Source: Gordonia sp. OPL2 (GTDB taxonomy: Bacteria; Actinomycetota; Actinomycetes; Mycobacteriales; Mycobacteriaceae). From it: a stretch of 64,000 nucleotides of DNA. The stretch is taken from assembly GCF_003797825.1 (NCBI RefSeq), contig NZ_RKME01000001.1, forward strand, positions 434,001 to 498,000, read 5' to 3'. Under the pieces are notes generated by a model, which had not been told where the DNA came from, searched no databases, and worked only from the letters and a program-made list of their open reading frames with translations. Below are positions 27,998 through 36,864 of this stretch, in pieces. The translations under genes and the position numbers were made by a program. Every line of letters starts with the position of its first letter. Position 1 is the first letter of the stretch.

Positions 27998-28483
27998 ATG
28001 CCTGTCACCAACGTCGCCCACGACATCGACTCACGCACCCTCACCATCACCGCAGAGTTCGCCGCGCCGCCGTCGCGTCTCTGGCAGGTATACGCCGATC
28101 CCCGTCAGCTCGAGAAGATCTGGGGGCCGCCCACCCATCCCGCGACCGTCGTCGACCACGACTTCGCCCCCGGTGGCCGCGTGACCTACTACATGACCAG
28201 TCCGGAGGGGGAGAAGTTCGGGGGCTACTGGCAGATCGAATCACTGGACGAGCCACACGGTTTCGTCTTCGACGACGGTTTCGCCGACGAGAACCTGACC
28301 CCTGTCGACTCACTTCCGGTGTCGAAGAACTCCTACAGGTTCGACGAGAAGGACGGAAAGACCGTCGCGACCTATGTCAGCTCGTACGCCTCCGCCGAGG
28401 ACCTGCAGAAGGTACTCGACATGGGTGTCGTCGAGGGCGCATCCGGTGCGATCAATCAGATCGACGATTTCCTCGCAGGCTGA
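27998..28483 (+). CDS. AHSA1/SRPBCC domain protein
   Basis: 161 residues, one START-like fold domain: ITAEFAAPPSRLWQVYADP, then LEKIWGPP and a C-terminal helix. Members bind hydrophobic ligands or chaperone partners; specific role unknown. It is co-transcribed with and controlled by the adjacent ArsR repressor, a very common pairing in actinobacteria in which the ligand of the SRPBCC protein may be what induces the operon. Confidence 0.88.
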   Translation: MPVTNVAHDIDSRTLTITAEFAAPPSRLWQVYADPRQLEKIWGPPTHPATVVDHDFAPGGRVTYYMTSPEGEKFGGYWQIESLDEPHGFVFDDGFADENLTPVDSLPVSKNSYRFDEKDGKTVATYVSSYASAEDLQKVLDMGVVEGASGAINQIDDFLAG

Positions 28484-28523
28484 GCACCGGGACCGATCGA
28501 CGGCACCCCCCTCGACCCGATCG

Positions 28524-29384
28524 TCACGCCAACGCCGCTGCGAGCCGTCGCCACTGGTCGCGGGGCAGGGCACGCTGGTCGGCCTGCAGGACCTGGACGC
28601 AGACGTGATCGGCGCCGGCCGCACGGTGTTCGTCGATGCGTGAGAGCACGCTCGATTCGTCTCCCCAGGCGATGATGGCATCGAAGAGCCGGTCGCTGAC
28701 CGATTCGATGTCTTCGTCGGTGAAGCCGAGGCGGCGGATGTTGTTGGCATAGTTCGGCATCGACAGATATCCGCGGAGCCACTTCGTGCCGATGGAGCGC
28801 GCTTCGTCGCGATCCTCGGTGAGGATGGCGGTCTGTTCGGGGGCGACCAGTGGCCCGGTCCCGAGAGCCTCGCGTGCGACCGCCGTGTGGTCGGGGGTCA
28901 CCAGATAGGGATGGGCGCCTCGGGTCCGTTCGGCGGCCAGGGCCAGCATCTTCGGACCGAGCGCCGCGAGCACACGGGCATCAGACGGCACCGGCTCAGG
29001 TGCGTCGTCGAGACCGTCGAGGAAGGTCGTGGTGGTGGCCAGCGGCTTTCGGTACCGACCGGGCTCGGTGCTGTCGATCAGCGGTGCATGACTGATTCCC
29101 AGGCCCAACAGGAATCGGGGTCCGTGGTCGGCGGTCAGCCGGGCATGGGCGGCGGCCACGTCGTGCGGCTCGTGCATCCACATGTTGAGGATTCCGGTCG
29201 CGACGACGGCGTTGCGCGTGGCGCCCAGCAGATTCTCCACCGACTCCAGCACCGGTCCGCCGACATCGGGGATCCACAGTGCGGTGAAACCGAGCTCATC
29301 GAGCTCGGCCGCCGCTTCGGCCGCCTCTCCCTGATCCCCGTAGCGCAGCGGCGAACTCCAGATTCCGACCCCGTTGAGATTCAT
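28524..29384 (-). CDS. F420-dependent LLM-class oxidoreductase
   Basis: 286 residues, luciferase-like TIM barrel. Blocks such as ALWIPDVGGPVLE, GLGISHAPLI and RVLAALGPKMLALAAERTRGAHPYLV are characteristic of the F420-type branch found in mycobacteria and relatives. The substrate is unknown; such enzymes use F420H2 to reduce or FMNH2 to oxygenate small molecules. ATG 29384 is the natural start. It is divergent from the esterase-BVMO operon. Confidence 0.85.
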   Translation of the reverse strand: MNLNGVGIWSSPLRYGDQGEAAEAAAELDELGFTALWIPDVGGPVLESVENLLGATRNAVVATGILNMWMHEPHDVAAAHARLTADHGPRFLLGLGISHAPLIDSTEPGRYRKPLATTTTFLDGLDDAPEPVPSDARVLAALGPKMLALAAERTRGAHPYLVTPDHTAVAREALGTGPLVAPEQTAILTEDRDEARSIGTKWLRGYLSMPNYANNIRRLGFTDEDIESVSDRLFDAIIAWGDESSVLSRIDEHRAAGADHVCVQVLQADQRALPRDQWRRLAAALA

Positions 29385-29542
29385 GACCTCGACCCTACCG
29401 ACCCCCACGACGTGGCCGGAACTGCCGACTTTTGGCCGTTTGGGTGCTGTCGGGAAATCCCTCGCAACGCCTACCGTGGACGTGACAGGGGTCACATCCA
29501 GGGTCGGGCGCTCATGTCGTCCGCCGAACCGAGGGAGAACCA

Positions 29543-30535
29543 ATGCCACTCGAACCCGTCTCGCAGGGGTTGCTACAGCAGCTCGCGGAGGAGCGTCAGC
29601 CGCCGATCAGCGAACAGACCCCTGCACTGGCACGGATGGCGGGTCCCATCTTCTCCGGGATGAGTGGGCGCGGACCCGACGTGGCCGAGGTGCGCGATCT
29701 CAAACTCGAGGGAACCGACGGCGGGCGGTTCCGGGTGCGCGTCCTGGTGCCCGAGGGCGAGCCGGAGGCCGTCATCGTCTATTTCCACGGCGGTGGCTGG
29801 GTCCTCGGCGACATCGACCTCCAGTACGACCATGTGGGCCGTGACCTCGCCAATCGGACCAGGTCCACCGTGGTGTTGGTGAACTATCGCAAGGCCCCGG
29901 AGCACCGTTTCCCGACCGCGATCGAGGACAGCTACATCGGATTGTGTTGGGCCGCCGAACATGCGGCCGAGTTCTCGCGACCGGATGCGCCTCTCGTCGT
30001 CGCCGGCGACAGCGCGGGCGGCAACATCGCTGCGGTGATGACGCTGTGGGCCAGGGATCGGCAGGGACCGCGGATCGCCTTCCAGGCGTTGATCTACCCG
30101 GTGACCGACTGCGACGTCGACACCGCCTCGTATCTGGCGCCGGAGAATCAACTGATGCTCGACCGGGACACGATGATCTGGTTCTGGGATCACTACCTGC
30201 CCGATGTGTCCGCCCGGAACCACCCCGACGCGTCGCCGTTGCGTGCACCTGATCACGCCGGCCTGCCTCCGGCGCTGGTCTATGTGTGCGAGTTCGATCC
30301 GCTCCACGACGAGGGCGTGGCCTATGCCCGGGCGCTCGAAAACGCCGGAGTGCCGGTGATCCTCGACGAGGCCGATGGACAGATGCACATCTACTTCCAG
30401 ATGGCCGGCATCCTGCCCGGCTATCAGACCGGGATGGCGCTTGTCGCAGAGCACATCCGCGCCGCCGTCGACCGCCATGCACACGGCCGACAGGACCCGA
30501 CGTCGGCACAGCGCAGGGAGACCACCGATGCCTGA
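29543..30535 (+). CDS. alpha/beta hydrolase, HSL family esterase
   Basis: 330 residues with all HSL landmarks: oxyanion motif YFHGGGWVLGD near 80, nucleophile GDSAGGN near 157, and the Asp/His region EFDPLHDEG and ADGQMHIYFQM. No signal peptide. It should hydrolyse a short to medium ester. Start ATG 29543 has GAGGGAG upstream. The last eight bases overlap the start of the Baeyer-Villiger-type monooxygenase gene, which makes a joint ketone to ester to acid plus alcohol route likely (inference). Confidence 0.88.
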   Translation: MPLEPVSQGLLQQLAEERQPPISEQTPALARMAGPIFSGMSGRGPDVAEVRDLKLEGTDGGRFRVRVLVPEGEPEAVIVYFHGGGWVLGDIDLQYDHVGRDLANRTRSTVVLVNYRKAPEHRFPTAIEDSYIGLCWAAEHAAEFSRPDAPLVVAGDSAGGNIAAVMTLWARDRQGPRIAFQALIYPVTDCDVDTASYLAPENQLMLDRDTMIWFWDHYLPDVSARNHPDASPLRAPDHAGLPPALVYVCEFDPLHDEGVAYARALENAGVPVILDEADGQMHIYFQMAGILPGYQTGMALVAEHIRAAVDRHAHGRQDPTSAQRRETTDA

Positions 30536-32114
30536 TCACGACGTCCTCATCATCGGGGCCGGGTTCTCCGGCCTGTACCAGCTCTACCGGCTGCGTGAGC
30601 TCGGCTTCGATGTCCACGCCGTCGAAGCCGGACCTGCAGTCGGCGGCACCTGGTACTGGAACCGGTATCCCGGCGCTCGCTGCGACATCGAGTCGATCGG
30701 CTACTCCTATTCCTTCGACACCGAACTGCAAGAGGAGTGGAACTGGACGGAACGCTATGCGGCGCAACCCGAGTTGCTGTCCTACCTCGACCATGTCGCC
30801 GATCGCCACGACCTCCGCAAGGACATCTCGTTCGACACCCGGGTCGAATCGTTGAGGTTCGACGACACCGCGGACGAGTGGACGGCGTTGCTCGACACCG
30901 GTGCGCGGATCACTGCACGATTCGTCGTGGCGGCAACGGGGTGTCTCTCCAAGCCGCTCGTCCCGGCCATCGCCGGTATCGACGACTTCACCGGGGACAC
31001 CTACTGGACCTGGGATTGGCCCCACGATCCCGTCGACCTCACCGGCAAACGTGTCGCGGTGATCGGGACCGGGTCCTCGGGTGTTCAGACCATCACGGCA
31101 ATCGCTCCAGAGGTGGAGAGTCTGACCGTGTTCCAACGCACGCCGACGTACGCCGTACCCGCGCAGAACCGGCTGATCGCACAGGAACTGGCGGAGCTCA
31201 AGACCCACTACGGCGAGTTCCGCGACGAGAGCCGACTGTCGGTCGGTGGCTTCCCCTGCGGTGACGAACTCCCGCCCTTTTTCGAGGACCTCGACGACGA
31301 ACAGATCGCCGGCGAACTCGACCGGCGCTACGACGACGGTGGGCTGTGCTTTCAGCAATCCTTCCGCGACCTGTTGCAGAGTCCCGAGGCCAATGCCCGT
31401 GCAGCAGAGTACGTGCGCCGAAGGATCGGTCAGAAGGTGACCGACCCGGCGACCGCCGAGCGGCTGACGCCGCGGTCGTACCCGATCGCGGCGAAGCGGA
31501 TGTGCGTCGACACCGGGTACTACGAGGTGTACAACCAGCCGAATGTGTCGCTGATCGATGTGACCGAGCAACCGATCGAACGGATCACCGGCAGCGGTAT
31601 CCGGGCCGGTGGCGCCGACTTCCCGTTCGACGTCATCATCCTTGCAACGGGATTCGACGCCATGACCGGCGCGCTCGACGCGATCGACATCCAGAGCAGG
31701 GGAAAGGCCTTGCGCGACAAATGGGCTGACGGTCCGCGCACCTATCTGGGCCTGATGTCCGCCGGCTTCCCGAATCTGTTCACGGTGACCGGACCCCAGA
31801 GTCCCTCGGTGTTGTCGAACATGGTGACCTCCATCGAATGCCATGTGGAGTGGATCAGCGACGCACTGGAACATCTGCGTGCGAGGGGACTCACGAAGAT
31901 CGAGCCCGATGAGGCGGCCGAGGACAACTGGGTCAACACGACCAACGACGCCGCCGACCTCACACTCCTCGGGCAGGCGCCGTCGTGGTACATGGGCGCC
32001 AACGTTCCCGGCAAACCGCGTGCGCCACTTCCGTTCGTGGGCGGGGTAGGGACCTATCAGCAGATCCTCGACGGCGTCGCGGTGTCGAACTACCACGGAT
32101 TCGAACTGGTCTGA
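30528..32114 (+). CDS. Baeyer-Villiger-type flavin monooxygenase with altered fingerprint
   Basis: 528 residues, cyclohexanone monooxygenase-like. The FAD motif is LIIGAGFSGLYQ, the long BVMO motif VGGTWYWNRYPGARCD is intact, and the NADPH motif is VIGTGSSGVQ. The type I fingerprint FxGxxxHxxxW(P/D) reads FTGDTYWTWDWP: the His is replaced by Trp. BVMOs insert an oxygen next to a carbonyl, giving an ester or lactone. The gene overlaps the esterase gene and faces an AraC-type regulator, a layout seen in ketone and alkane catabolic loci. Whether true Baeyer-Villiger activity survives the His change is open. Confidence 0.85.
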   Translation: MPDHDVLIIGAGFSGLYQLYRLRELGFDVHAVEAGPAVGGTWYWNRYPGARCDIESIGYSYSFDTELQEEWNWTERYAAQPELLSYLDHVADRHDLRKDISFDTRVESLRFDDTADEWTALLDTGARITARFVVAATGCLSKPLVPAIAGIDDFTGDTYWTWDWPHDPVDLTGKRVAVIGTGSSGVQTITAIAPEVESLTVFQRTPTYAVPAQNRLIAQELAELKTHYGEFRDESRLSVGGFPCGDELPPFFEDLDDEQIAGELDRRYDDGGLCFQQSFRDLLQSPEANARAAEYVRRRIGQKVTDPATAERLTPRSYPIAAKRMCVDTGYYEVYNQPNVSLIDVTEQPIERITGSGIRAGGADFPFDVIILATGFDAMTGALDAIDIQSRGKALRDKWADGPRTYLGLMSAGFPNLFTVTGPQSPSVLSNMVTSIECHVEWISDALEHLRARGLTKIEPDEAAEDNWVNTTNDAADLTLLGQAPSWYMGANVPGKPRAPLPFVGGVGTYQQILDGVAVSNYHGFELV

Positions 32115-32127
32115 GGCGGCGATGGTT

Positions 32128-32150
32128 CCGGCGTCACCACCCGACGCCGG
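32128..32150. terminator. hairpin between BVMO and AraC genes
   Basis: A perfect 8 bp stem CCGGCGTC (32128-32135) with GACGCCGG (32143-32150) and a seven-base loop lies between the convergent stops. Confidence 0.6.
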
Positions 32151-32162
32151 TACCGGCCCGTC

Positions 32163-33242
32163 TCACTGGTCGCCGGCGGTGGCCGTGGAACCCCAGCGCC
32201 GCATCGCCCGAGAGAAGCTGGACCAGTCGCGATAGCCCAGGCGCTCGGCGATCTGGGTCCGCGACAACGTGGTGTCGCGGATCAGATCATGCGCCAGGCT
32301 CCGGCGCACGTCGTCGTGAATCGTCCGGTACGAGGTCCCCTCGCGGGTCAGTGCCCGGCGCAGGGTCCGTGCCGAGAAGTGGAGATCGGCGGCACATTCC
32401 TCCAGCGTGCAATCCAATGAGGGGCTGGCCAGCAGGTAGGCACGTACTTGACCCGCGATCCCTTTGGCGTGCAGTCGTTCTGCACGTAGACGTTCGCACT
32501 GTTCGATGATCACGGCCGCCGTGTGCGGGTTCGCCATCGGCAGCGGCAGGTCGAGGTAGGACCGGTCGAAGATGAGTTCGCTGCGGTCGCAGTCGAAATG
32601 CACCGGCACCCCGAAGACGTCGAGGTACACCGCCTGCGACTCGTCGTCGACGCGTCGGGTGAACCGGACCTCGCGGAGCGGCGCCACCCCAGTGCCGGCG
32701 AACAGCTCACGCTGCATCTGCACGCTCGCGCTGAGGTCCCGCTCGATGACGAAGGCGGCGATGTCGTCGGGAACGCCGTCGGTCCGCGCCGACAACGACC
32801 ACCGGTCGTCGGCGGACAGTTCACCCGTCATCGTCGCGAAGGCGAAGGTCAACGGCGAGTAGCGCAGACCGCATCGCACCATGTCCGCGACCACCCCACA
32901 CGCTTGCAGGAGATATCCGTAGTAGCCGTAGGACGTCAGGTGATACTCGCGGCCGACCTGAGCGCCGATCCCGGGGCGGTCACCCAGAGCGGTGAGGAGA
33001 TTGCGGATGACCGCGATCTCCTGCTGCGCCTCGATCAGCTTGGTCGAGGCGCCGAGGGCGTCGACGGACATACCGGCGCCGTCCAGGAGGAGATCCGTCG
33101 TGCATCCGTGCTGTGCCGCCCACCCACAGATGATGGCGACACCGGCGGTGGTCCGCGGGTGATCCCACGGATCCGGCATGCGCGCGAAGACGGCGTCCGA
33201 CGCTCCGGGGCCGACCAGATCTGCGTCTCTCTCGACGATCAT
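32163..33242 (-). CDS. AraC-family transcriptional regulator
   Basis: 359 residues. An N-terminal ligand domain of the Arabinose_bd/OruR type (about 45-230) precedes a C-terminal double helix-turn-helix: CTLEECAADLHFSARTLRR and LSRTQIAERLGYRDWSSFSR. This AraC class often activates neighbouring catabolic genes. It is convergent with the esterase-BVMO pair, so it is the likely regulator. ATG 33242 is used; GTG 33248 just upstream is better placed relative to a GAGAGGA site. Confidence 0.85.
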   Translation of the reverse strand: MIVERDADLVGPGASDAVFARMPDPWDHPRTTAGVAIICGWAAQHGCTTDLLLDGAGMSVDALGASTKLIEAQQEIAVIRNLLTALGDRPGIGAQVGREYHLTSYGYYGYLLQACGVVADMVRCGLRYSPLTFAFATMTGELSADDRWSLSARTDGVPDDIAAFVIERDLSASVQMQRELFAGTGVAPLREVRFTRRVDDESQAVYLDVFGVPVHFDCDRSELIFDRSYLDLPLPMANPHTAAVIIEQCERLRAERLHAKGIAGQVRAYLLASPSLDCTLEECAADLHFSARTLRRALTREGTSYRTIHDDVRRSLAHDLIRDTTLSRTQIAERLGYRDWSSFSRAMRRWGSTATAGDQ

Positions 33243-33520
33243 CGACACCCTGTCGTCCTCTCCGCCGCGCCCACAAGCCTCCTCAGGAGTATCGCTGCTC
33301 GTCGCGCGTCCCGACGACGTTTCGGCGATCGACCTGCACGTTCGGGAGAGGAGCCCAACCCCGACGTTGGCCGCGACTGCTGTTCTCATCGCCCCGATTG
33401 AACTGTCGAGGTCTTGCCGTCCGACCATACTCTGCTACGTGACCGGCATCACATCCCGGGCTCACCGGGTCTACGCCGTTCGGCACCTTCGACCGCTGTT
33501 CGGCACGGCATTGCGCTGAT

Positions 33521-34102
33521 TCATCCGTGCAGGGTTGGTCGATAAACGAGTTCCATCGTCCGGCCGTCCAGTGTCCGGGACTCCAGCAGTTCCAGGTCGA
33601 AGTCGGCGGCACCGGCCAGGATCGGTTCGGTTCCCGTCTGGCCGGTGATGACCGGGAAGATGGTCAGCGCGACGCGATCCACCAGCCCCGCCGCCATCAG
33701 CGCGCGGTTCAACGACAGGCTGCCGTGCGAGCGGAGCGGCACCGGCGACTCCTCTTTGAGACGCGCGACGACGTCGACCGCGTCGCCACTCGCGACGTCG
33801 GCGTCGGGCCAGTCGAGGGGCGCGGTCAGCGTCGACGACACGACGGTCGTCGGAAGTCGTTTCATCCGGGCTATCCAGTCGTCGCTGCCGGCGTCTGGGG
33901 CGCCGGGCCCCAACATCTCGATGAACTCACGGTAAGTGTTCGCGCCGAACACCATTCGCTGCCGGGCGCCGTAGACGGCACACCGATGCGCCTCGAGTTC
34001 TGGTCCCTGCTTCCCCCAGTACCCGCCCCAGTCGCCGTGCTCGTTGTAGGAGCCGAAGCCGTCCAGGCTGGAGAAGATGTCGAAGGTGTAGGTCGCGGTC
34101 AT
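33521..34102 (-). CDS. dihydrofolate reductase/RibD C-terminal family protein
   Basis: 193 residues, the DHFR-like fold: YTFDIFSSLDGFGSYNEHGDWGG opening, QRMVFGANTYREF and VVSSTLTAPLDW in the middle, SLSLNRALMAAGLVDRVAL towards the end. This reductase family uses NADPH, but its substrates are largely unknown; it is not the main folate enzyme. Start ATG 34102 fits the family. It is on the same strand as the LLM oxidoreductase and VanX-like genes upstream. Confidence 0.85.
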   Translation of the reverse strand: MTATYTFDIFSSLDGFGSYNEHGDWGGYWGKQGPELEAHRCAVYGARQRMVFGANTYREFIEMLGPGAPDAGSDDWIARMKRLPTTVVSSTLTAPLDWPDADVASGDAVDVVARLKEESPVPLRSHGSLSLNRALMAAGLVDRVALTIFPVITGQTGTEPILAGAADFDLELLESRTLDGRTMELVYRPTLHG

Positions 34103-34180
34103 GGGTGTCTCCCTCGGTGGCGTGCGGTCTCCTGCCATCAGGACAGACTCAGGTGGGGCGGTGAAGTGATCGGTGGCCGG

Positions 34181-35089
34181 TCAGCGCAGGTGCGGGATGA
34201 CCGCATCCCCGACACGCCTCAGCTGGTCGAGCGGGTCCCCGACGGGCCACAGGACGACTCCGTCGACACCGGCATCGGCGAATCGGGTCAGGGTTCTCAC
34301 GCAGTGGTCGGCCGAACCGATCAGCAACTGTTCGGCGATCGTGTCGGGGTCTCGGCGGAGCATCCGCGCCAGGTCGTCGAGCCATGCCTGAGCTCGGGCC
34401 GGGGACTCGGTGACGTGCGTCCACATCGTCGCGAGGACGATCGGGAGATCGCGCACCGGACGACCCGGCCGGTTCTGATCGGCACGCAAGTACTCCCGCC
34501 CGGCAGCGATGCGATCAGGTGTGGTGTTGTAGGCCGAGGCGAGCCATCCGTCGCCGAGGCGACCGACGCGGCGTAACCCGGCAGCCGATCCCCAGCTACC
34601 TATCCATATCGGTATCGGTTGTGACGGTTGAGGTTCGAGCAGTGGTCGGCCATAGAAACGACCCGGCGTCGTCTCGGGCTCGCCTGCGAGCCACGAGCGG
34701 AGCAGGTGTACCGCCTCGTCGAATCGCGGCCACCGCTCATCGAACGGGATGCCCGCAGCGGCGTAGTCGGCAGCCGAGGAACCCGGCCCGACGCCGAGGA
34801 CGAACCGGCCACCGGAGAGTTCACCCAGCGCCGCAGCAGCTTTCGCGAGTGTGGCCGGACCGCGGATGACCGGTAGGGCGACCGTGGTCGCCACGGTCAT
34901 GTCGGCAGTGGATCCGAGGACGCTCGACAGCGCGACCAGGCCGTCGAGCCATGGTCGGGAGAACACGAGATGATCGTTGGCGCAGATCGCGGTGCACCCC
35001 GCACCCTGTGCGGCCTCCACGTATCGCGCCAATGGCACAGACTGCGAACCATCGACGTCGATCAGCGGCAGGTGCGCACCGAACCACAC
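34181..35089 (-). CDS. F420-dependent LLM-class oxidoreductase
   Basis: 302 residues. The frame begins at GTG 35089 (VWFGAHLPLIDVDG), equivalent to the common MxFGxHLP start of the family, and carries ICANDHLVFSRPWLDGL, FVLGVGPGSSAADYAAAG and IPIWIGSWG. A TIM-barrel enzyme using F420 or FMN; substrate unknown. It is 78 bp upstream of the DHFR-like gene and 61 bp downstream of the VanX-like gene, all one direction. Confidence 0.83.
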   Translation of the reverse strand: MWFGAHLPLIDVDGSQSVPLARYVEAAQGAGCTAICANDHLVFSRPWLDGLVALSSVLGSTADMTVATTVALPVIRGPATLAKAAAALGELSGGRFVLGVGPGSSAADYAAAGIPFDERWPRFDEAVHLLRSWLAGEPETTPGRFYGRPLLEPQPSQPIPIWIGSWGSAAGLRRVGRLGDGWLASAYNTTPDRIAAGREYLRADQNRPGRPVRDLPIVLATMWTHVTESPARAQAWLDDLARMLRRDPDTIAEQLLIGSADHCVRTLTRFADAGVDGVVLWPVGDPLDQLRRVGDAVIPHLR

Positions 35090-35150
35090 CGTCGGATCGT
35101 AACCGACCCGCAGTGCTGTCAGCGGCCGGTCGGGTGAACCACCTCGGGCG

Positions 35151-35879
35151 TCACCCGGTGACGGGTACGTCGATGATGGGCCGCCTGACCTCGGCGCCGT
35201 CGCCGTCGAAGTGCCACCATTCACCCGGGTAGGCCGACAGTCCACCCGCGGCCATCGCGGCCCGCAGTCGTGCGCGAGCGCGTTGGGCCGACCCCGATAC
35301 CCCGTGGGTCGCGAAAGCGTGTGCGCGCGGCGTGAAGTCGTCGAAGCCGGTGCCCATGTCGACCAGGCACTGCGCGCCGATCTGCCGGCGAGGCGGACAT
35401 CCCGGCAGGCGAGTTGCGATCGTGACGTCCACAGATCGTCCGGATTCGTGACTGCGTGAATACGGGCCCGGCGCCGCGACCCACGCCGGATCCGGCACCT
35501 TCTGGAACATCGTCTGCTGGACGGAGTGCGGCCGATAGCAGTCCCAGAAGACCAGCGTCTCGCCGTCACGACTCAGCGTCCGGCTTGCCGCCTGAAGTCC
35601 GCGGAGCAGGGACCGGTGGACGAGGCAGCGCGCGTCCGGCGGATACAGCGCGACACCGACGAAGTTGTCCCGCCTCGCGTAGCGCAGGTCGATCAGAGCG
35701 TTGGGGAGCACTGTGCGGACGTCGACGAGGCCCGCGTCGTGCGCGGCGGACGACACGGGTGGAATCGCCGACGAGGATCGTGGCGCCGCCGAACCGGTGA
35801 CGCCGGGGGAGAGGGCGAGCACGATCACGAGGGCGCCGAGCACCGTCGCGATCGCACCCGTGCGCCGTCGCACGGTCAT
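35151..35879 (-). CDS. secreted M15 D-alanyl-D-alanine dipeptidase (VanX-like)
   Basis: 242 residues. An N-terminal signal segment (GAIATVLGALVIVLALSPGVTG) precedes the VanX-type zinc domain: DLRYARRDNFVG, YRPHSVQQTMF, SHESGRSVDVTI (first His and Asp ligands) and EWWHFDG (catalytic Glu and last His). It should cleave D-Ala-D-Ala or related dipeptides outside the membrane. It sits among luciferase-like genes with no vancomycin-resistance partner genes, so housekeeping peptidoglycan turnover is more likely than resistance. Confidence 0.85.
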   Translation of the reverse strand: MTVRRRTGAIATVLGALVIVLALSPGVTGSAAPRSSSAIPPVSSAAHDAGLVDVRTVLPNALIDLRYARRDNFVGVALYPPDARCLVHRSLLRGLQAASRTLSRDGETLVFWDCYRPHSVQQTMFQKVPDPAWVAAPGPYSRSHESGRSVDVTIATRLPGCPPRRQIGAQCLVDMGTGFDDFTPRAHAFATHGVSGSAQRARARLRAAMAAGGLSAYPGEWWHFDGDGAEVRRPIIDVPVTG

Positions 35880-35916
35880 CGTCGTCTGACCAGGTCGACT
35901 GCGGTGGTCGCGGTAC

Positions 35917-36792
35917 TCACCCGAGCTCCGCGAGTCGACGTGCAGTCGGTGCCATCGCATCGATCCACGACGCCGGCGACCCCGAGGTCGGGGTGACGAT
36001 GACGGCGTCCACGCCGATCGTCGCGTACTCGGCCATCCCGGCCACGAACTCGTCGGCGGTCTCCGGTCCGGGCCGGGGGTTGTTCGCGAGGATGGTGACC
36101 TTGATGTCGGCGAAGTCGCGACCGACGTCGTCGCAATGTCGTTGTAGCACCTCGATCTTGTGTGCCACGTCGTCGGGGGAGGTACCGAAAAGGTTGCAGG
36201 CGTCGCCGTATCGCGCGACCAGACGCAGGGTCTTGCGTTCCCCGCTGCCGCCGATCAGGATCGTCGGCCGATGGATCGGCTGCGGCGAGCAGAGCGTCTC
36301 GGCGAGCTGATAATGGGTCCCGTCAAAGGGTCCGTCGTTGTCGGGGTCCCACATCTGACCGCAGATCTGCAGCGCCTCCTCGAGACGCTCGAATCGCTCG
36401 GCGAGCGGGGGATAGGGGACACCCATGGCGTGGTGCTCGCGTTCGAACCACGCGGCACCGATACCGAGGGCCGCACGACCTTCCGACAACACGTCGAGAG
36501 TTGTCACGATCTTGGCGAGGAGGCCGGGATGACGATACGTGACGCCCGTGACGAGCAATCCCAGCTCGATTGTCGAGGTGTGTGCGGCGAGATACCCGAG
36601 GGTGGTGTACCCCTCCAGCATCTTCGCCTCGGCCGGCAGGCCCGTGGGCTCGATCTGGAAGTAGTGGTCCATGAACGACAGCCAGGTGGCACCGGAGGCC
36701 TCGGCGGCTGCGCCGACGCGGGCCAGTTCGCCCGCGAGAGCGGGCGTGCCGCCGTCGATGTCGAAGATGGGCAGGTGGAAACCGAGTTCCAT
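35917..36792 (-). CDS. F420-dependent LLM-class oxidoreductase
   Basis: 291 residues, close to the TIGR03560-type F420 family: FHLPIFDIDGGTP, WLSFMDHYFQIEP, LGLLVTGVTYRHPGLLAK, LGIGAAWFEREHHAMGVPYP and ILIGGSGERKTLRLVARYGDACNLF. Soluble TIM barrel, substrate unknown. Only 37 bp separate it from the VanX-like start downstream, so the 33.5-36.8 kb genes may form one operon. Confidence 0.88.
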   Translation of the reverse strand: MELGFHLPIFDIDGGTPALAGELARVGAAAEASGATWLSFMDHYFQIEPTGLPAEAKMLEGYTTLGYLAAHTSTIELGLLVTGVTYRHPGLLAKIVTTLDVLSEGRAALGIGAAWFEREHHAMGVPYPPLAERFERLEEALQICGQMWDPDNDGPFDGTHYQLAETLCSPQPIHRPTILIGGSGERKTLRLVARYGDACNLFGTSPDDVAHKIEVLQRHCDDVGRDFADIKVTILANNPRPGPETADEFVAGMAEYATIGVDAVIVTPTSGSPASWIDAMAPTARRLAELG

Positions 36793-36864
36793 GTGGCACT
36801 CCTCATCGCTGTCGGTCCTGACCCGACTGTACGTCGTCGGCCGGGACGCGGACCCGATCGAATG

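Noticed and set aside
25880..28021. A 713-codon minus-strand frame
   Set aside because: It covers the FMO, ArsR and part of the AHSA1 gene in antisense and shows no family motif.
29772..32096. A 774-codon minus-strand frame
   Set aside because: Antisense to the esterase and BVMO genes; no recognisable domain.
35151..35879. VanX-like gene considered as vancomycin resistance
   Set aside because: No VanH, VanA-type ligase or VanRS pair is nearby; a housekeeping dipeptidase is more likely.
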